This document shows, piece after piece, positions 43,359 through 52,496 of a stretch of 64,000 bases of DNA. Positions within the stretch are counted from its first letter, which is position 1. The number at the start of each line of letters is the position of its first letter. The stretch covers positions 1 through 64,000 of the forward strand of contig NZ_VOSM01000012.1 of assembly GCF_007997015.1 (NCBI RefSeq), written 5' to 3'. Origin of the DNA: Lujinxingia vulgaris (GTDB lineage Bacteria > Myxococcota_A > Bradymonadia > Bradymonadales > Bradymonadaceae). Both the position numbers and the translations under genes were made by a program. The notes below the pieces were generated by a model, which saw nothing but the letters and a program-made list of their open reading frames with translations, ran no database searches and was not told where the DNA came from.

Positions 43359-43622
43359 TTAGAAGTAGTTGGGAAAACCCTCGAAGAGCGCGTGGGTAAA
43401 GCGCACGAGCTGACTTCCGATCCAGGGGCCGGCGATGGCCAGGCTTGCGAAGACGGCGACGAGCTTGGGCACAAAGGTCAGGGTTTGCTCCTGGATCTGG
43501 GTGGTGGCCTGGACCACGCTCACCGCCAGACCCACGCCCATGCTGGCGATAAGCGGTGGGGCGGAGGTTAAGAGCACAAGCCACAGGCCCTCGCGGGCCA
43601 CCTGGAGGATGTAATCTTCCAC
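43359..43622 (-). CDS. sctS: Type III export apparatus protein SctS/FliQ
   Basis: 87 aa with two transmembrane helices, the normal size. Signature GVGLAVSVVQATTQIQEQTLTFVPK. GTG start at 43622 with GGAG six bases upstream. Four copies of this protein pack against SctR and SctT to form the gate in known systems. Confidence 0.93.
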   Translation of the reverse strand: MEDYILQVAREGLWLVLLTSAPPLIASMGVGLAVSVVQATTQIQEQTLTFVPKLVAVFASLAIAGPWIGSQLVRFTHALFEGFPNYF

Positions 43623-43647
43623 GCGAAACTCCGGGGGTGAGGGGGCG

Positions 43648-44406
43648 TCAGACGTAGCCGAGGATCAGGCCCTTAACGACCAGGTACCAGCCGTCGACGA
43701 GCACGAAGAGCAAGAGCTTAAAGGGCAGGCTCACCGTGGTGGGGCTGAGCATGTGCATGCCTAAGCTGAGCAGGATGTTGGCCACCACGAGGTCGACGAT
43801 GATGAAGGGCACAAAGAGGATGAAGCCGATGGTGAAGGCCTCTTTGAGCTCGGTGATGACAAAGGCGGGCACGACCACCAGCAGATCTTCGGCGGCGACG
43901 TTTTTGTGCTGCTCGGGGGGGCGAAGCTCGATGGCGAGCTCGTGCAGCAGGAGGCGATCTTCGGGGTCGGCGTGGCGCATCAAGAAGGCACGTAGCGGGG
44001 CGGCGCCTGCCTGCGACGCCTCCTCGATGCTGCTAAAATTCACCTGCAGCTCGCCAGCCTCATAGGCGTCGATGTGGGGGCGGAGCTCGGTGAAGATGTC
44101 GTGGCCGACCGGCGCCATGATGTAGATGCTCAGAAGGATCGCCAGGCCGGTGATGACCGTGTTGGGCGGGACCTGCTGGGCGCCGATGGCGGTGCGCAGG
44201 ATCGAGAGCACCACGGCGACCTTCACAAAGCTCGTGACCAGGATGAGCGCAAAGGGCAAGAGCGCCATGCCTGCCAGGAGCGCCGTGAGCGCAAGGGGGC
44301 TGCCGCCACCGGGCGCCAGAGGTTGGGCCAGGGGCTCGGCGCTGGCCAGGGTGGGCGCCAGAAGGGAGAGCGCAGCGATGAAAGGGGCGATGAAACGAAG
44401 AGACAC
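43648..44406 (-). CDS. sctR: Type III export apparatus protein SctR/FliP
   Basis: 252 aa. An N-terminal signal sequence (cleavage likely after ASA, residue 22) as in FliP, then four transmembrane helices. Typical stretches: FVKVAVVLSILRTAIG, QVPPNTVITGLAILLS, VVPAFVITELKEAFTIGFILFVPFIIVDLVVANILLSLGM and LPFKLLLFVLVDGW. GTG start with GGAG six bases upstream. A signal sequence is a FliP trait more than an SctR trait, in line with the FliO-like gene upstream. Confidence 0.94.
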   Translation of the reverse strand: MSLRFIAPFIAALSLLAPTLASAEPLAQPLAPGGGSPLALTALLAGMALLPFALILVTSFVKVAVVLSILRTAIGAQQVPPNTVITGLAILLSIYIMAPVGHDIFTELRPHIDAYEAGELQVNFSSIEEASQAGAAPLRAFLMRHADPEDRLLLHELAIELRPPEQHKNVAAEDLLVVVPAFVITELKEAFTIGFILFVPFIIVDLVVANILLSLGMHMLSPTTVSLPFKLLLFVLVDGWYLVVKGLILGYV

Positions 44407-44522
44407 GAGGAGCTCCGCGGGCTCGGGTCGTCTGAGGTCAGTCAGGCCTGTGTCTCTTATTGTCGTGGGGCGCGCGGAGGTTTTGCGTGGGGAGGCGTTT
44501 TTTTCAAAATTTTTTGATCGGG

Positions 44523-44960
44523 TCAGCGCCCGGGGAGGGCGTTGCTCGGGGACTCGATCGGGTTGATCTCAGCCTGTGGTGCGGGGATCAGGGCCTCGGC
44601 ATCAAAGCTATTGAGGCTGGTGTCGGCGGCGATCGCGTCGGGCGCGAGGTGGGCGTCGGCCGGGATCTCCACCTCGGGAGATGAGGTCGCGGCGGCGCGC
44701 CAGGGAGCGGGGTCGAGTTTTCCGACCGGGTTGAGGCCCTGCTCGGTGCTGGCCAGCAGCCAGTACTCATCGGCGGTGCGCACGACGAGCAGGGAGCGGC
44801 GAGGCTCGATGAGCTGGCGCTCCAGGACCTCGATGCGGCCGGGCTCGGTGGGTTGGCGGCGGCCCAGGTGTCTTGCGAGCAGGCGCAGCGCGGCGTAGGC
44901 CAGCGCGAGCACGGCAGCGAGCACGATAAGCGTGCGAAGGATCAACCATCCATACGCCAT
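44523..44960 (-). CDS. FliO-like protein
   Basis: 145 aa. One N-terminal transmembrane helix (LRTLIVLAAVLALAYAALRLL) followed by a small beta domain (IEVLERQLIEPRRSLLVVRTADEYWLLAS) that matches FliO in layout and hydrophobicity; FliO assists assembly of the FliP ring. The C-terminal ~60 residues are low-complexity and Ala/Pro/Glu-rich. ATG 44960 with GGAGAGG five bases upstream is preferred over 44984. It is the first gene of the export operon. From 44407 to 44522 only T-rich sequence is seen. Confidence 0.78.
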   Translation of the reverse strand: MAYGWLILRTLIVLAAVLALAYAALRLLARHLGRRQPTEPGRIEVLERQLIEPRRSLLVVRTADEYWLLASTEQGLNPVGKLDPAPWRAAATSSPEVEIPADAHLAPDAIAADTSLNSFDAEALIPAPQAEINPIESPSNALPGR

Positions 44961-45059
44961 GGGGACCTCTCCCTGAAGGGTCAACTTCTGTGATGTGGAG
45001 GGGAGAGGATGGCATAAGGGGCGGTCGGAGCGCCAGAGGTCGAATTCGGGGTGGGGAGT

Positions 45060-45914
45060 TCAGGTGCAGGGGGCGTCGCTGAGATCGTTGAGCTCAATGG
45101 TCCGGGGTGGGGTTTCGAGGCTGGCGAGCAGGGCGTCGACCTCGCAGCGGCGCAGCTCTGGCGAGCCGGAGATGGCGAGGCGATCGAGGCGTTGCAGCGC
45201 GTCCAGGCCGCTCAGCGTGGTGAGCGAGGGGTTGGCGTGGAGGTGCAGGCCGCCCAGGGCCTGGAGGTTGTTGAGGCCATCGAGAGAGGTGAGGTTGGGG
45301 TTGTGGGTCAGGTGCAGGGTGCCGGCGCGCTCAAGGGCGTTGAGGCCTTCGAGATCGCTGAGGCGTTGGAGGTCGCGCAGGAAGACGCCACGCTCGGCGG
45401 CGCGGGGATCGTCGGGGAAGCCGACTTCTCGGAGGTTCGCGAAGGCGCGTAAGGTCTCAAGGTTGGGGGTGCGCTCAATGCGCAGTCCGTCGAGGCGCGT
45501 GAGGTTGGCGAAGGATGGGAGGTTGGTGAGGTTGGGGTTGTTGAGCACCTCGATGCTTCCGACTTCTTGTACGCCGGCCAGGGCTTCGACGCGCTGGAGT
45601 TCCGGGTTACCCGAGAAGCGCAGGGAGGCGTCGATGTGGGTGAGGTCGGCAAAACCCTGGAGCTGCTCGGTGGTGTCGAGGCTGAAGGTCAGGGAGTAAG
45701 CGCGGGGGCAGAGCGCCTGGCAGGTCTCATTGAGATCGTCTGCAGTACGCAGGGTGACGCGTTCGCCATCGGCCAGCACGCAGCCTGGTTCCGCGGTGGC
45801 CTCAAGGCAGCTCTGAGGCGTGCGGGAGGCCGCCGGATCGGAGCAGCCGAGGGCGGCTGTGCCGAGGAGGAGCAGGAGGATCGGGCAAAACGTGTTGATC
45901 TTCAAAAAGGTCAT
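45060..45914 (-). CDS. Lipoprotein with leucine-rich-type repeats
   Basis: 284 aa. Lipobox ALGC (Cys24). From residue about 85, about seven repeats of 22-24 residues with pattern L..L...L.L..NP.LT.L.GL..L, for example LHLTHNPNLTSLDGLNNLQALGG. This resembles the right-handed beta helix of receptor L-domain-like or leucine-rich repeats, a protein-binding surface. Three Cys flank the start of the repeats. It lies just upstream of the type III export operon on the same strand, 100 bp away, but nothing shows a functional link. Weak ribosome binding site. Confidence 0.8.
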   Translation of the reverse strand: MTFLKINTFCPILLLLLGTAALGCSDPAASRTPQSCLEATAEPGCVLADGERVTLRTADDLNETCQALCPRAYSLTFSLDTTEQLQGFADLTHIDASLRFSGNPELQRVEALAGVQEVGSIEVLNNPNLTNLPSFANLTRLDGLRIERTPNLETLRAFANLREVGFPDDPRAAERGVFLRDLQRLSDLEGLNALERAGTLHLTHNPNLTSLDGLNNLQALGGLHLHANPSLTTLSGLDALQRLDRLAISGSPELRRCEVDALLASLETPPRTIELNDLSDAPCT

Positions 45915-45968
45915 GATGGGCTCGCAGCGAAAAGGGGCATCGGAGAGTTAAGAGCGCGTCGCAGTTGA

Positions 45969-48152
45969 TCAGGGATCGCGGACTGCGGACGGGTCGTAGG
46001 TGACGCAGCGGGCGCTGGCGCGCACCTGTTTTCCTGCGGCGGCGCGCACCCGGAGCTGCCAGTGGTCGTAGGTGGCGTTGAGGTCGACGAGCTCGGTGCG
46101 ACCGTCGAATTGACCTGATATTTCAGTGAGATAGCAGTAGGCTTCATCGAGGCGCGCGAGGATGCGAGTCGTTTCGGTGCTGGCTTCGCCGGGTTCGGCC
46201 GGCGGGTTCTGAAGGGTAAATTCGCTCGCGGGGCTGATGAGACGCAGGGCCCCGCCATCTTCGGCGCCATCCTCAACGCTGCCAAAACTCAGCACACGGG
46301 CGCGCAGCTCGTCGGTGCTGGCGATCGTGGCGAGCGCGTCGTCGGAGGAGGGTTCCAGGGCGGTCTGGGCGAAGGTCTGCAGGCCGCCGAGGCGGCCGCC
46401 GATACCTGCCAGCGCGTGGAGCTGCCGGCGCGTGCCAACCACCTCGGTGGTGGTGCGGGCGGAGGTGCTCAGGTCGGTGAAGGCGTCGTTTTCCAACTCG
46501 AAGGAGGCGTCGCCGAAGAGGGCGCGGGGGATGCAGCTGACGCCGGCGCGCAGGCGTTCGCCGGTGGCGGCGTGCGCGCGCCCGGAGTCGAAGTCGAGGT
46601 GCCAGTACGAGCGACCAACAGTTGTGTCGACCTCTCGGGAGAGCATGACGGATTCGGCGCCGCCGGCGAAGTAGCCGCTGATGGAGTTGAGCGTGCAGAG
46701 CCAGTCTTCGGCGCCGCGCACCCCGCCGCTCTTGTTTTGTTCAGCATCGTGAAAGAGGGGCTCGAAGCGGCGGGGATGCAAAAACATCTCCTGAGAGTCG
46801 TCATTATAAGGAAGGCGTAAGTCGTCGAGCTCGGCCAGCAGGGCTTCGGGGTCGCAGTCAGCAGGGAGAGTGCAGGCGTCGCAGAGCAGGGGTGCGGTAT
46901 CGTCGCCCCGGGCCTGGGCGTCGACGGCGGTAGCGCAGCTGGCGGCGTTTTGATGCAGGGTGTCGATGCAGAGCTGCACCTCGTCGACCCAGCTTTGAAG
47001 AGGAGCCTGACGGTCGCTCGTGTTGCTTTGCCAGATCACGCGCGCCGGATTTGCGAGAACCCAGCGCAGGTGATCGTGCCAGATCTTCAGATCACTGCTC
47101 GGAGAAATAAAGGAGGCACGACGCGTTTCGAACTCATGGAGGCACTCCAGCTCATCCTCAAAGGCGTCGGCGTGGCAGTAGGTGAGCTCGACCGAGTTGT
47201 AGGGTTCGGTCGTGAAGGCGTATGGGATGCCAAAGGCGGGATGTTCGTACTCGTTATCAGCGCGGTGTTCGAAGAGTCTTTCATGGATGGTGTTGCTGCG
47301 CTCGCGAAATGTGCTCCAGTCAAAGGATTGCCAGGCCAGGGGCGTGAAGAACTCCTCAAAGCTCTCGACGCCCAGGGGGTAGAGCTGCCAGCCGAGCTGC
47401 GCGTAGGTGCTCTCAGTCAGAGAGTTGATCCAGTTGAGTGCAGGTTCGTCACCCGGTCCGGTGAGCACGTTAAAGGGAAGTACATTTCGGAGTTCCGCGC
47501 GTTCATCGCCGTTGAGGTCTGTGATGTCGGCGATGAAGACGTAGACGTGGCCCAGGACCTCGAGTTTTACACGGGCGCTCCCGCAGCGCTGCGCAAATTC
47601 GCCTGCGCTCGCCGGGCGCTGCTCCACGGGTAAGCCGCAGATACTCTCGGGGGCGTAGGTCAACGTGTCGCCATCTCGTGTTGGACCATAAGGGTGTGTG
47701 GAGCGGTGGAGATGGGGAATCGCCTGAACCATCCAGACGATGTCGCGCTCGCCATCCTGCGCAAGCTGGGCGTGGCGATCTTCGAGGAGGGTGGCGATGG
47801 GCTCTAAATTGACGACGATTTCCGGCTCGTCAAAAGCGCTGGCAAGCACGCGTTTTGCGTCGCGGAAGGTCTGGTCAGGGCCACTGCTGAAGCCGGCTAC
47901 CTGAAAATCTCCCCGCCACCAGCCATTGGACTGATAGTCAAAATTTGCCAGGCAGAGCTCGCTGCCTGGCGCCGACTCGCCGCTCAGCGTGCCGCCTGGC
48001 GAGACCCCGGCGGCCGGCCGCTCGTAAGGCACCAGCGCCCGCGCTGCGTTCCCGCGCGACCCCTCAGCGGGGTCGTCGCAGGCCATTGCGAGCACCGAGG
48101 TTATGAGAAGGCCAACAAGGCCGAAACTTGCCCTGAACAAAACACGCATCAT
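45969..48152 (-). CDS. Large lipoprotein of unknown function
   Basis: 727 aa. Lipobox LAMAC (Cys25), then one large chain with no recognisable repeats. About 16 Cys are scattered through it; the segment ADITDLNGDERAEL resembles a Ca-binding loop (DxxDxNGD). The C-terminal ~180 residues begin with AGIGGRLGGLQ and end in a beta-rich part. Three start codons in a row (GTG 48155, ATG 48152, ATG 48149) make the exact start unclear. The base composition looks somewhat less GC-rich than its neighbours by eye in the 46.7-47.9 kb part. No family recognised. Confidence 0.75.
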   Translation of the reverse strand: MMRVLFRASFGLVGLLITSVLAMACDDPAEGSRGNAARALVPYERPAAGVSPGGTLSGESAPGSELCLANFDYQSNGWWRGDFQVAGFSSGPDQTFRDAKRVLASAFDEPEIVVNLEPIATLLEDRHAQLAQDGERDIVWMVQAIPHLHRSTHPYGPTRDGDTLTYAPESICGLPVEQRPASAGEFAQRCGSARVKLEVLGHVYVFIADITDLNGDERAELRNVLPFNVLTGPGDEPALNWINSLTESTYAQLGWQLYPLGVESFEEFFTPLAWQSFDWSTFRERSNTIHERLFEHRADNEYEHPAFGIPYAFTTEPYNSVELTYCHADAFEDELECLHEFETRRASFISPSSDLKIWHDHLRWVLANPARVIWQSNTSDRQAPLQSWVDEVQLCIDTLHQNAASCATAVDAQARGDDTAPLLCDACTLPADCDPEALLAELDDLRLPYNDDSQEMFLHPRRFEPLFHDAEQNKSGGVRGAEDWLCTLNSISGYFAGGAESVMLSREVDTTVGRSYWHLDFDSGRAHAATGERLRAGVSCIPRALFGDASFELENDAFTDLSTSARTTTEVVGTRRQLHALAGIGGRLGGLQTFAQTALEPSSDDALATIASTDELRARVLSFGSVEDGAEDGGALRLISPASEFTLQNPPAEPGEASTETTRILARLDEAYCYLTEISGQFDGRTELVDLNATYDHWQLRVRAAAGKQVRASARCVTYDPSAVRDP

Positions 48153-48212
48153 CACACCACACGCCAGAGACGTCGTTATGATGGCCTCGGTGCGCGGAAG
48201 AACATGCGTAGA

Positions 48213-48271
48213 GCCCCCGGGGCCAACCTGAAAGGATGTCCATTCATCCTAAGGAGTGAGGGCCCCGGGGC
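48213..48271 (-). terminator. Nested hairpin downstream of the gene at 48301
   Basis: CCCCGGGGCC (48215-48224) pairs with GGCCCCGGGG (48261-48270), and between them AGGATG pairs with CATCCT. Each outer arm is itself palindromic. A possible terminator for the - strand gene at 48301; no T tract follows. Confidence 0.5.
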
Positions 48272-48300
48272 GAGCATTTAGATGTAAATAAAAGTAACGA

Positions 48301-48972
48301 TCACTCCCCGGCGATCTCCTGGCTCGATACCAGCGCAAAGATCGCATCCCGCAGCTCGCCGGCCTGTTCAAGAAGCTCGGCCTGTTCTTCGGGCTCCATC
48401 TGGTCGAGGGCTTTTTCGACCTCGTTGAGGGCGCGTTTGAGGTGTTTGAGGGGGTTGGGTGCGGGGGTCTCGCGCAGGTGCTCGGGCACGGCCTCTTTGA
48501 ACTCTTTGCGCAGCTCGCGGGCGTTGCGTTCGCCGCGCAGGGCGGCGTCTTTAAGCTCCAGGTAGGTTTCCTGGGGGACGCGCTCGTCGGTGTAGTCGGC
48601 ATAACCTTTGGCCATGACCGAGACGGTGTCCATGTCGGGCATCACGCGGGCGGGGGCGTCGGCGGGGCGGTTTTTGGGCAGGTATTCGGGGGCTTCTTCC
48701 GCCAGCCAGCTGTAGCCTTCGAGAAGTTTTCGGGCGGTGGCGCGGCTGATGTCGAGCTCGGTGGCGCAGTAGGCGAAGACGGTGCGGTAGCCCCACTCTT
48801 TGAACGCGTCATTGTCGACGACTTCGCTCAGGTATTCGGCCAGGTCGACCCAGGCGGAGCGAAACTCCACCGAGCCCTTGAGGGCCTGGTAGCGCAGGTC
48901 GCTCTCGTCGAGGGTGTCGAGCATGGCCTTGAGGCGGCCTTCCAGGGTTTCTTGATCCAGTCCTTCACTCAT
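48301..48972 (-). CDS. Protein of unknown function, possible helix-turn-helix
   Basis: 223 aa, cytoplasmic and helical. Residues about 66-90 (YCATELDISRATARKLLEGYSWL) look like a helix-turn-helix: the order 'short helix, DIS, second helix RATARKL' fits DNA-binding folds. The C-terminal 60 residues are a probable coiled coil rich in Glu and Leu. GGAG seven bases before the ATG supports the start. No family was recognised; a regulator or DNA-packaging factor is possible. Confidence 0.65.
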   Translation of the reverse strand: MSEGLDQETLEGRLKAMLDTLDESDLRYQALKGSVEFRSAWVDLAEYLSEVVDNDAFKEWGYRTVFAYCATELDISRATARKLLEGYSWLAEEAPEYLPKNRPADAPARVMPDMDTVSVMAKGYADYTDERVPQETYLELKDAALRGERNARELRKEFKEAVPEHLRETPAPNPLKHLKRALNEVEKALDQMEPEEQAELLEQAGELRDAIFALVSSQEIAGE

Positions 48973-49209
48973 CGTGCACTCCGGGGGTTTGAGGTCTGTG
49001 TCGGGGGTGGGTGTACCGAAAGTTGGGTGGGTGTGCCAGTGGGAAGGGGGGTGTTGAGGGGTTGGTGAGTGGTGATGTGGACGCCGGGCAATGCGTGGTC
49101 AGATTGGCGCGTGGCGAGCATGGTGTCGCGGTGCGTGAGCGGAAGAGAAGACGCCAGGGCGTTTGTGGGTCAGGGTGTGCATGGCGTGATAAGGTGTTGA
49201 TCTTGAAGG

Positions 49210-49225
49210 TGTTTCACGTGAAACG
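49210..49225. promoter_or_regulatory. parS-like site 4
   Basis: TGTTTCACGTGAAACG matches the parS consensus at 15 of 16 positions, with the perfect 14-bp palindrome. It ends eight bases before the GTG start of the glycosyltransferase gene, so it overlaps that gene's leader. The gap 48973-49209 holds nothing else I recognise. Confidence 0.85.
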
Positions 49226-49233
49226 GCGAAGAT

Positions 49234-50340
49234 GTGAACGAGACGTATGAGCTGAGCGTGGTCATCCCCACCCTGGAGGAAGAGGGGCGTATCGGGCGAC
49301 TTCTGGAGGGGTTGCGGGCGCAGCGCGGGGTGCGGCTGGAGGTGGTGGTGGCCGACGGGGGCTCGGGTGACGGGACGCCGGAGGTTGCGCGTAAGGCAGG
49401 GGCCCGGGTTGTGGAGGTGGGTCGGGCGGGGCGAGGGGTGCAGATGAACGCGGGGGCAAAGGAGAGTGAGGGGAAGTGGTTGTTGTTTTTGCATGCGGAC
49501 AGCGTCCCGGGGGATCCGGATCTTGTGAGGGACGCCCTGGAGCGGATGAGGTGGGAGGAGCAAAGAGGTGTATCGGAGCGTGTGGTGGGGCATTTTTCGC
49601 TCAGGTTTGAGGGGAAGGGGAGGGAGGAGCGGGGGAGGTTTTATCGGCTGCTGGAGCGTAAGTCGGCGTTGAATCGGGCGCTCACCACCCACGGGGATCA
49701 GGGGATGTTGATGCGCCGGGAGACCTTTGAGGCGGTGGGGGGATTTGAGGAGGGGCTGGGGTTTTTGGAAGATCAGCGTTTTGTTGCGGCGCTGGAGAGG
49801 ATGGGGGGTCGGCGAGTGACGCTGGGGGGCTATGTGCGGACATCGACGCGGCGTTTTGAGGTGGAGGGCGTGAGGGCGCGTTACGCGACGATGACCCTGA
49901 TCATGATGGCGGAGGCGGTGGGGCTGGAGGCCTTTCTGGCCGACGAGGAAGGGGTGTATGCGCCGCAGCATCGGGCCGGGCGTTTGCGGTTTTTGAGGCT
50001 CGCTAAAACCTTCGGGGAGGCGTTGTTGGCGGGCGATCGCGAGACGATCCGGGGAAGAATCGAGGGGTTGAAGACGTTGGGTTGGCACAACCTCTGGCAG
50101 GTCCCTTTTGGGATCGATGTGTGGTTGTGGCCGGCGCCGCATGGTCCGACGCCGCTGACCGACGCCTGGACGCGCTGCGTGGCTGGCGAGGGCAGTGTTT
50201 GTCGGGAGGGTGGTGCTGGCGTAGAGTGCGCGTCGAAGTCACGCAGCCCCGCGCCTTTGAAGGCTCGTCGCCGTGCGGCGACGGTTGGTTATGGACGGTG
50301 TTCCTCCGAGACCGCTGAGAGGAAAGCGCCGACGATGTGA
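49234..50340 (+). CDS. Family 2 glycosyltransferase (TIGR04283-type)
   Basis: 368 aa from GTG 49234. GT-A fold: SVVIPTLEEEGRI near residue 8, VVVADGGSGDGTPEVA (substrate site), GRGVQMNAGA, FLHADSVPGD (the metal-binding Asp, normally DxD-like), HGDQGMLMRRETFEAVGGF, and LEDQRFVAAL. It probably transfers a sugar from a nucleotide donor to a lipid or glycan. The last ~65 residues (after DAWTRCVAG) are low-complexity and Arg/Ser-rich, without family resemblance; they may be a read-through after loss of an earlier stop. Weak ribosome binding site, possibly affected by the parS-like palindrome just upstream. Confidence 0.85.
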   Translation: MNETYELSVVIPTLEEEGRIGRLLEGLRAQRGVRLEVVVADGGSGDGTPEVARKAGARVVEVGRAGRGVQMNAGAKESEGKWLLFLHADSVPGDPDLVRDALERMRWEEQRGVSERVVGHFSLRFEGKGREERGRFYRLLERKSALNRALTTHGDQGMLMRRETFEAVGGFEEGLGFLEDQRFVAALERMGGRRVTLGGYVRTSTRRFEVEGVRARYATMTLIMMAEAVGLEAFLADEEGVYAPQHRAGRLRFLRLAKTFGEALLAGDRETIRGRIEGLKTLGWHNLWQVPFGIDVWLWPAPHGPTPLTDAWTRCVAGEGSVCREGGAGVECASKSRSPAPLKARRRAATVGYGRCSSETAERKAPTM

Positions 50341-50370
50341 AGACAACATCTGGTTTGTTCAGGAGTACAT

Positions 50371-51612
50371 GTGCGAGTTGCAAGTTTGAAGGAGCTGACC
50401 CTTTTCGGGGCGGCGTCGATGATGCTGGCTGTGGGTTGTGGCGAGGGGAGCCAGGCTGAGTGTGAGAGTTCTGCCGATTGTGGCGGGGAGACCCCCTGGT
50501 GTGCGCCGGAGCAGACCTGTGAGGCGCTGCCCCAGGGCTACCAGATCGGGGTGGGCGACGGGACGCCGGGGTCGGTGATTCTGGAAGAGGTGTATGCCAC
50601 GGAGCGCTCCATGGAGCTTACCGACCTGGCGTTTAATCCGGCCGAGGAGAATGAGCTCTGGCTGCTTCGTCGGGAGCATGAGAGCGGCGAGCCCTGCGAA
50701 GAGGGCAACGCCACCGCTGCGGGCTGTGGAGCGCTGGAGGGATCGACGACGACGATCAAGAACTTTGGCACCGCGGACCAGGAGGTGATCGTCAAGGTCG
50801 ACCCGAACGCCTGGCACTTTATGCGTCGTCCGCCGGCGATGGCCTTTGGCGATAACGGCTTCTGGGCGACGGTGGGCGAAGAGCGCACGGCGAACTTCCT
50901 CGGCAGTCAGGCCGACTTTATGGGACCGGTGCTCTGGTCGGCCGACCTCGATATCTACGGGGAAGAGCCGGATCCCGGGCTCAACGGCTCGCACTTCGAC
51001 ATGCTGCATAACGCGCCCTACGGGATGGGGATCGCCCATGAGGTCGATAACGTCTACTGGGTGTTTAACGGGATGCACGGATCGCTGGATCGCACCGACT
51101 TCGGTGAGGATCACGGCGTGGGTGAGGCCGACCATACCGACGGCAAGGTGCTTCGTTATGTCAATGGCGAGCTGAGCCGGGTGGAGAATGTGCCCAGCCA
51201 TATGGAGCTCGATAAGGAGACGCGTCTTCTTTATGTGGCCGATACCGGTAACAGCCGCATCGTGCGCCTGAATATCGACGCCGGGGATATGGGCGATCCG
51301 ATCACCCTGCCGAACTACGACGGCATTGAGGTGTACGACCATATGGAGGGCGCCGAGCTTGAGGAGATCGTGCCGGCGGGCCTTCTGGAGCAGCCCAGCG
51401 GGCTTGCGCTGCATGAGGGCGTGATGTTTGTCAGCGATCAGGCCACCGGCAAGCTGCACGCGTTTACGCTCGATGGGGAGCATCTGCGGGAGCTGGACAC
51501 GGGCCTGGGCGCCGGGGCGCTGGCGGGCGTTGAGGTCAGTCCGGTCGATGGCAACCTCTACTTTGTGCATCAGAGCGAAGGGAAGCTCTACCGCGTGGAA
51601 ATCCTGCTGTGA
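50371..51612 (+). CDS. Beta-propeller-like lipoprotein
   Basis: 413 aa from GTG 50371, with AGGAG six bases upstream. Lipobox AVGC (Cys23), then a short Cys-rich segment (ECESSADCGGETPWCAPEQTC), a pattern common in myxobacteria-like secreted proteins. The rest has NHL/SMP-30-like blade motifs: LTDLAFNPAEENELWLL, LYVADTGNSRIVRLNI, LHEGVMFVSDQATGKLHAFTL, GVEVSPVDGNLYFVHQSEGKLYRVEIL. Probably a periplasmic or outer-membrane propeller for ligand or enzyme functions. It overlaps the ATP-grasp gene by four bases. Confidence 0.82.
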   Translation: MRVASLKELTLFGAASMMLAVGCGEGSQAECESSADCGGETPWCAPEQTCEALPQGYQIGVGDGTPGSVILEEVYATERSMELTDLAFNPAEENELWLLRREHESGEPCEEGNATAAGCGALEGSTTTIKNFGTADQEVIVKVDPNAWHFMRRPPAMAFGDNGFWATVGEERTANFLGSQADFMGPVLWSADLDIYGEEPDPGLNGSHFDMLHNAPYGMGIAHEVDNVYWVFNGMHGSLDRTDFGEDHGVGEADHTDGKVLRYVNGELSRVENVPSHMELDKETRLLYVADTGNSRIVRLNIDAGDMGDPITLPNYDGIEVYDHMEGAELEEIVPAGLLEQPSGLALHEGVMFVSDQATGKLHAFTLDGEHLRELDTGLGAGALAGVEVSPVDGNLYFVHQSEGKLYRVEILL

Positions 51613-52487
51613 TCGACGATCGACGCGGGGCGGGGCTCCGGGAGTGGGATGTGCAGGTGGTGACCTGCGCCGAGCTTCCGGAGCCCGACGCCGACATGGC
51701 CCCTCTCATGGCGGCGCTTGAGCTGGCAGGCCTGCGGGCCCGCCGGGTGGTCTGGGATGACGCGAGCGTGGACTGGGGGGAGAGCAGCCTGACGGTGATT
51801 CGCTCGACCTGGGATTACCACCGTCGACGCGATGCCTTTGTGGCCTGGGCGCAGGCTGTCGGGGAGCGCAGTCAGCTGCTCAATCCGGCGGAGGTGGTTT
51901 TGTGGAACACCCACAAACGCTACCTGCTCACGCTGGCGCTGCGGGGGGTGGCGGCGGTGCCTACGGCGATGATCGAGCGGGGCTCGTGTTTAAAAGCCGG
52001 GGAGATCTGTGAGGATCAGGGCTGGCGTAAGATCGTGGTCAAGCCGGCGGTCTCGGCCGGCTCGTACCAGACGCATGTGATGGAGGCCGGGGCGATCGAC
52101 GAGGAGGTGGTCGGGGCGCTGGTGGCTGCCGAAGATGTATTGGTGCAGCCCTACATCGAGAGCGTGGACACCTACGGGGAACGCTCGCTGATTTTCATCG
52201 ATGGGGAGCTCACGCATAGCGTGCGCAAGTCGCCGCGTTTTGCCGGGCAGGATGAGTCGGTGAGCGGGCCGCATCCGGTCGAGGCGGCGGAGCGCGAGGT
52301 TGGGGAGCGGGCGCTCAAGGCGGTGGGGGGCGAAGGTCTGCTCTACGCGCGGGTGGATCTGGTGCGGGGTGCAGACGGAGCGCCGATGGTGGCGGAGTTG
52401 GAGCTGGTGGAGCCGTCGCTATTTTTCAACCTGTGTCCGGCGGCGTTGGGGCGGTATGTGGAGGGGGTGAAGAGGCGGTTGGGTTAG
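51609..52487 (+). CDS. ATP-grasp domain protein
   Basis: 292 aa from GTG 51609 (GTGA overlap with the previous stop). Fold elements: N-terminal alpha/beta domain with VIRSTWDYHRRRDAF, an ATP-binding lid IVVKPAVSAGSYQTHVM, QPYIESVDTYGERSLIFIDGELTHSV, and the Mg-binding AELELVEPSLFFN. The family includes RimK-like and glutathione-synthetase-like ligases that join an acid to an amine. The substrate is unknown. Coupled to a lipoprotein gene, which suggests both act on the same product, but this is a guess. Confidence 0.86.
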   Translation: MIDDRRGAGLREWDVQVVTCAELPEPDADMAPLMAALELAGLRARRVVWDDASVDWGESSLTVIRSTWDYHRRRDAFVAWAQAVGERSQLLNPAEVVLWNTHKRYLLTLALRGVAAVPTAMIERGSCLKAGEICEDQGWRKIVVKPAVSAGSYQTHVMEAGAIDEEVVGALVAAEDVLVQPYIESVDTYGERSLIFIDGELTHSVRKSPRFAGQDESVSGPHPVEAAEREVGERALKAVGGEGLLYARVDLVRGADGAPMVAELELVEPSLFFNLCPAALGRYVEGVKRRLG

Positions 52488-52496
52488 AACGCTTGG

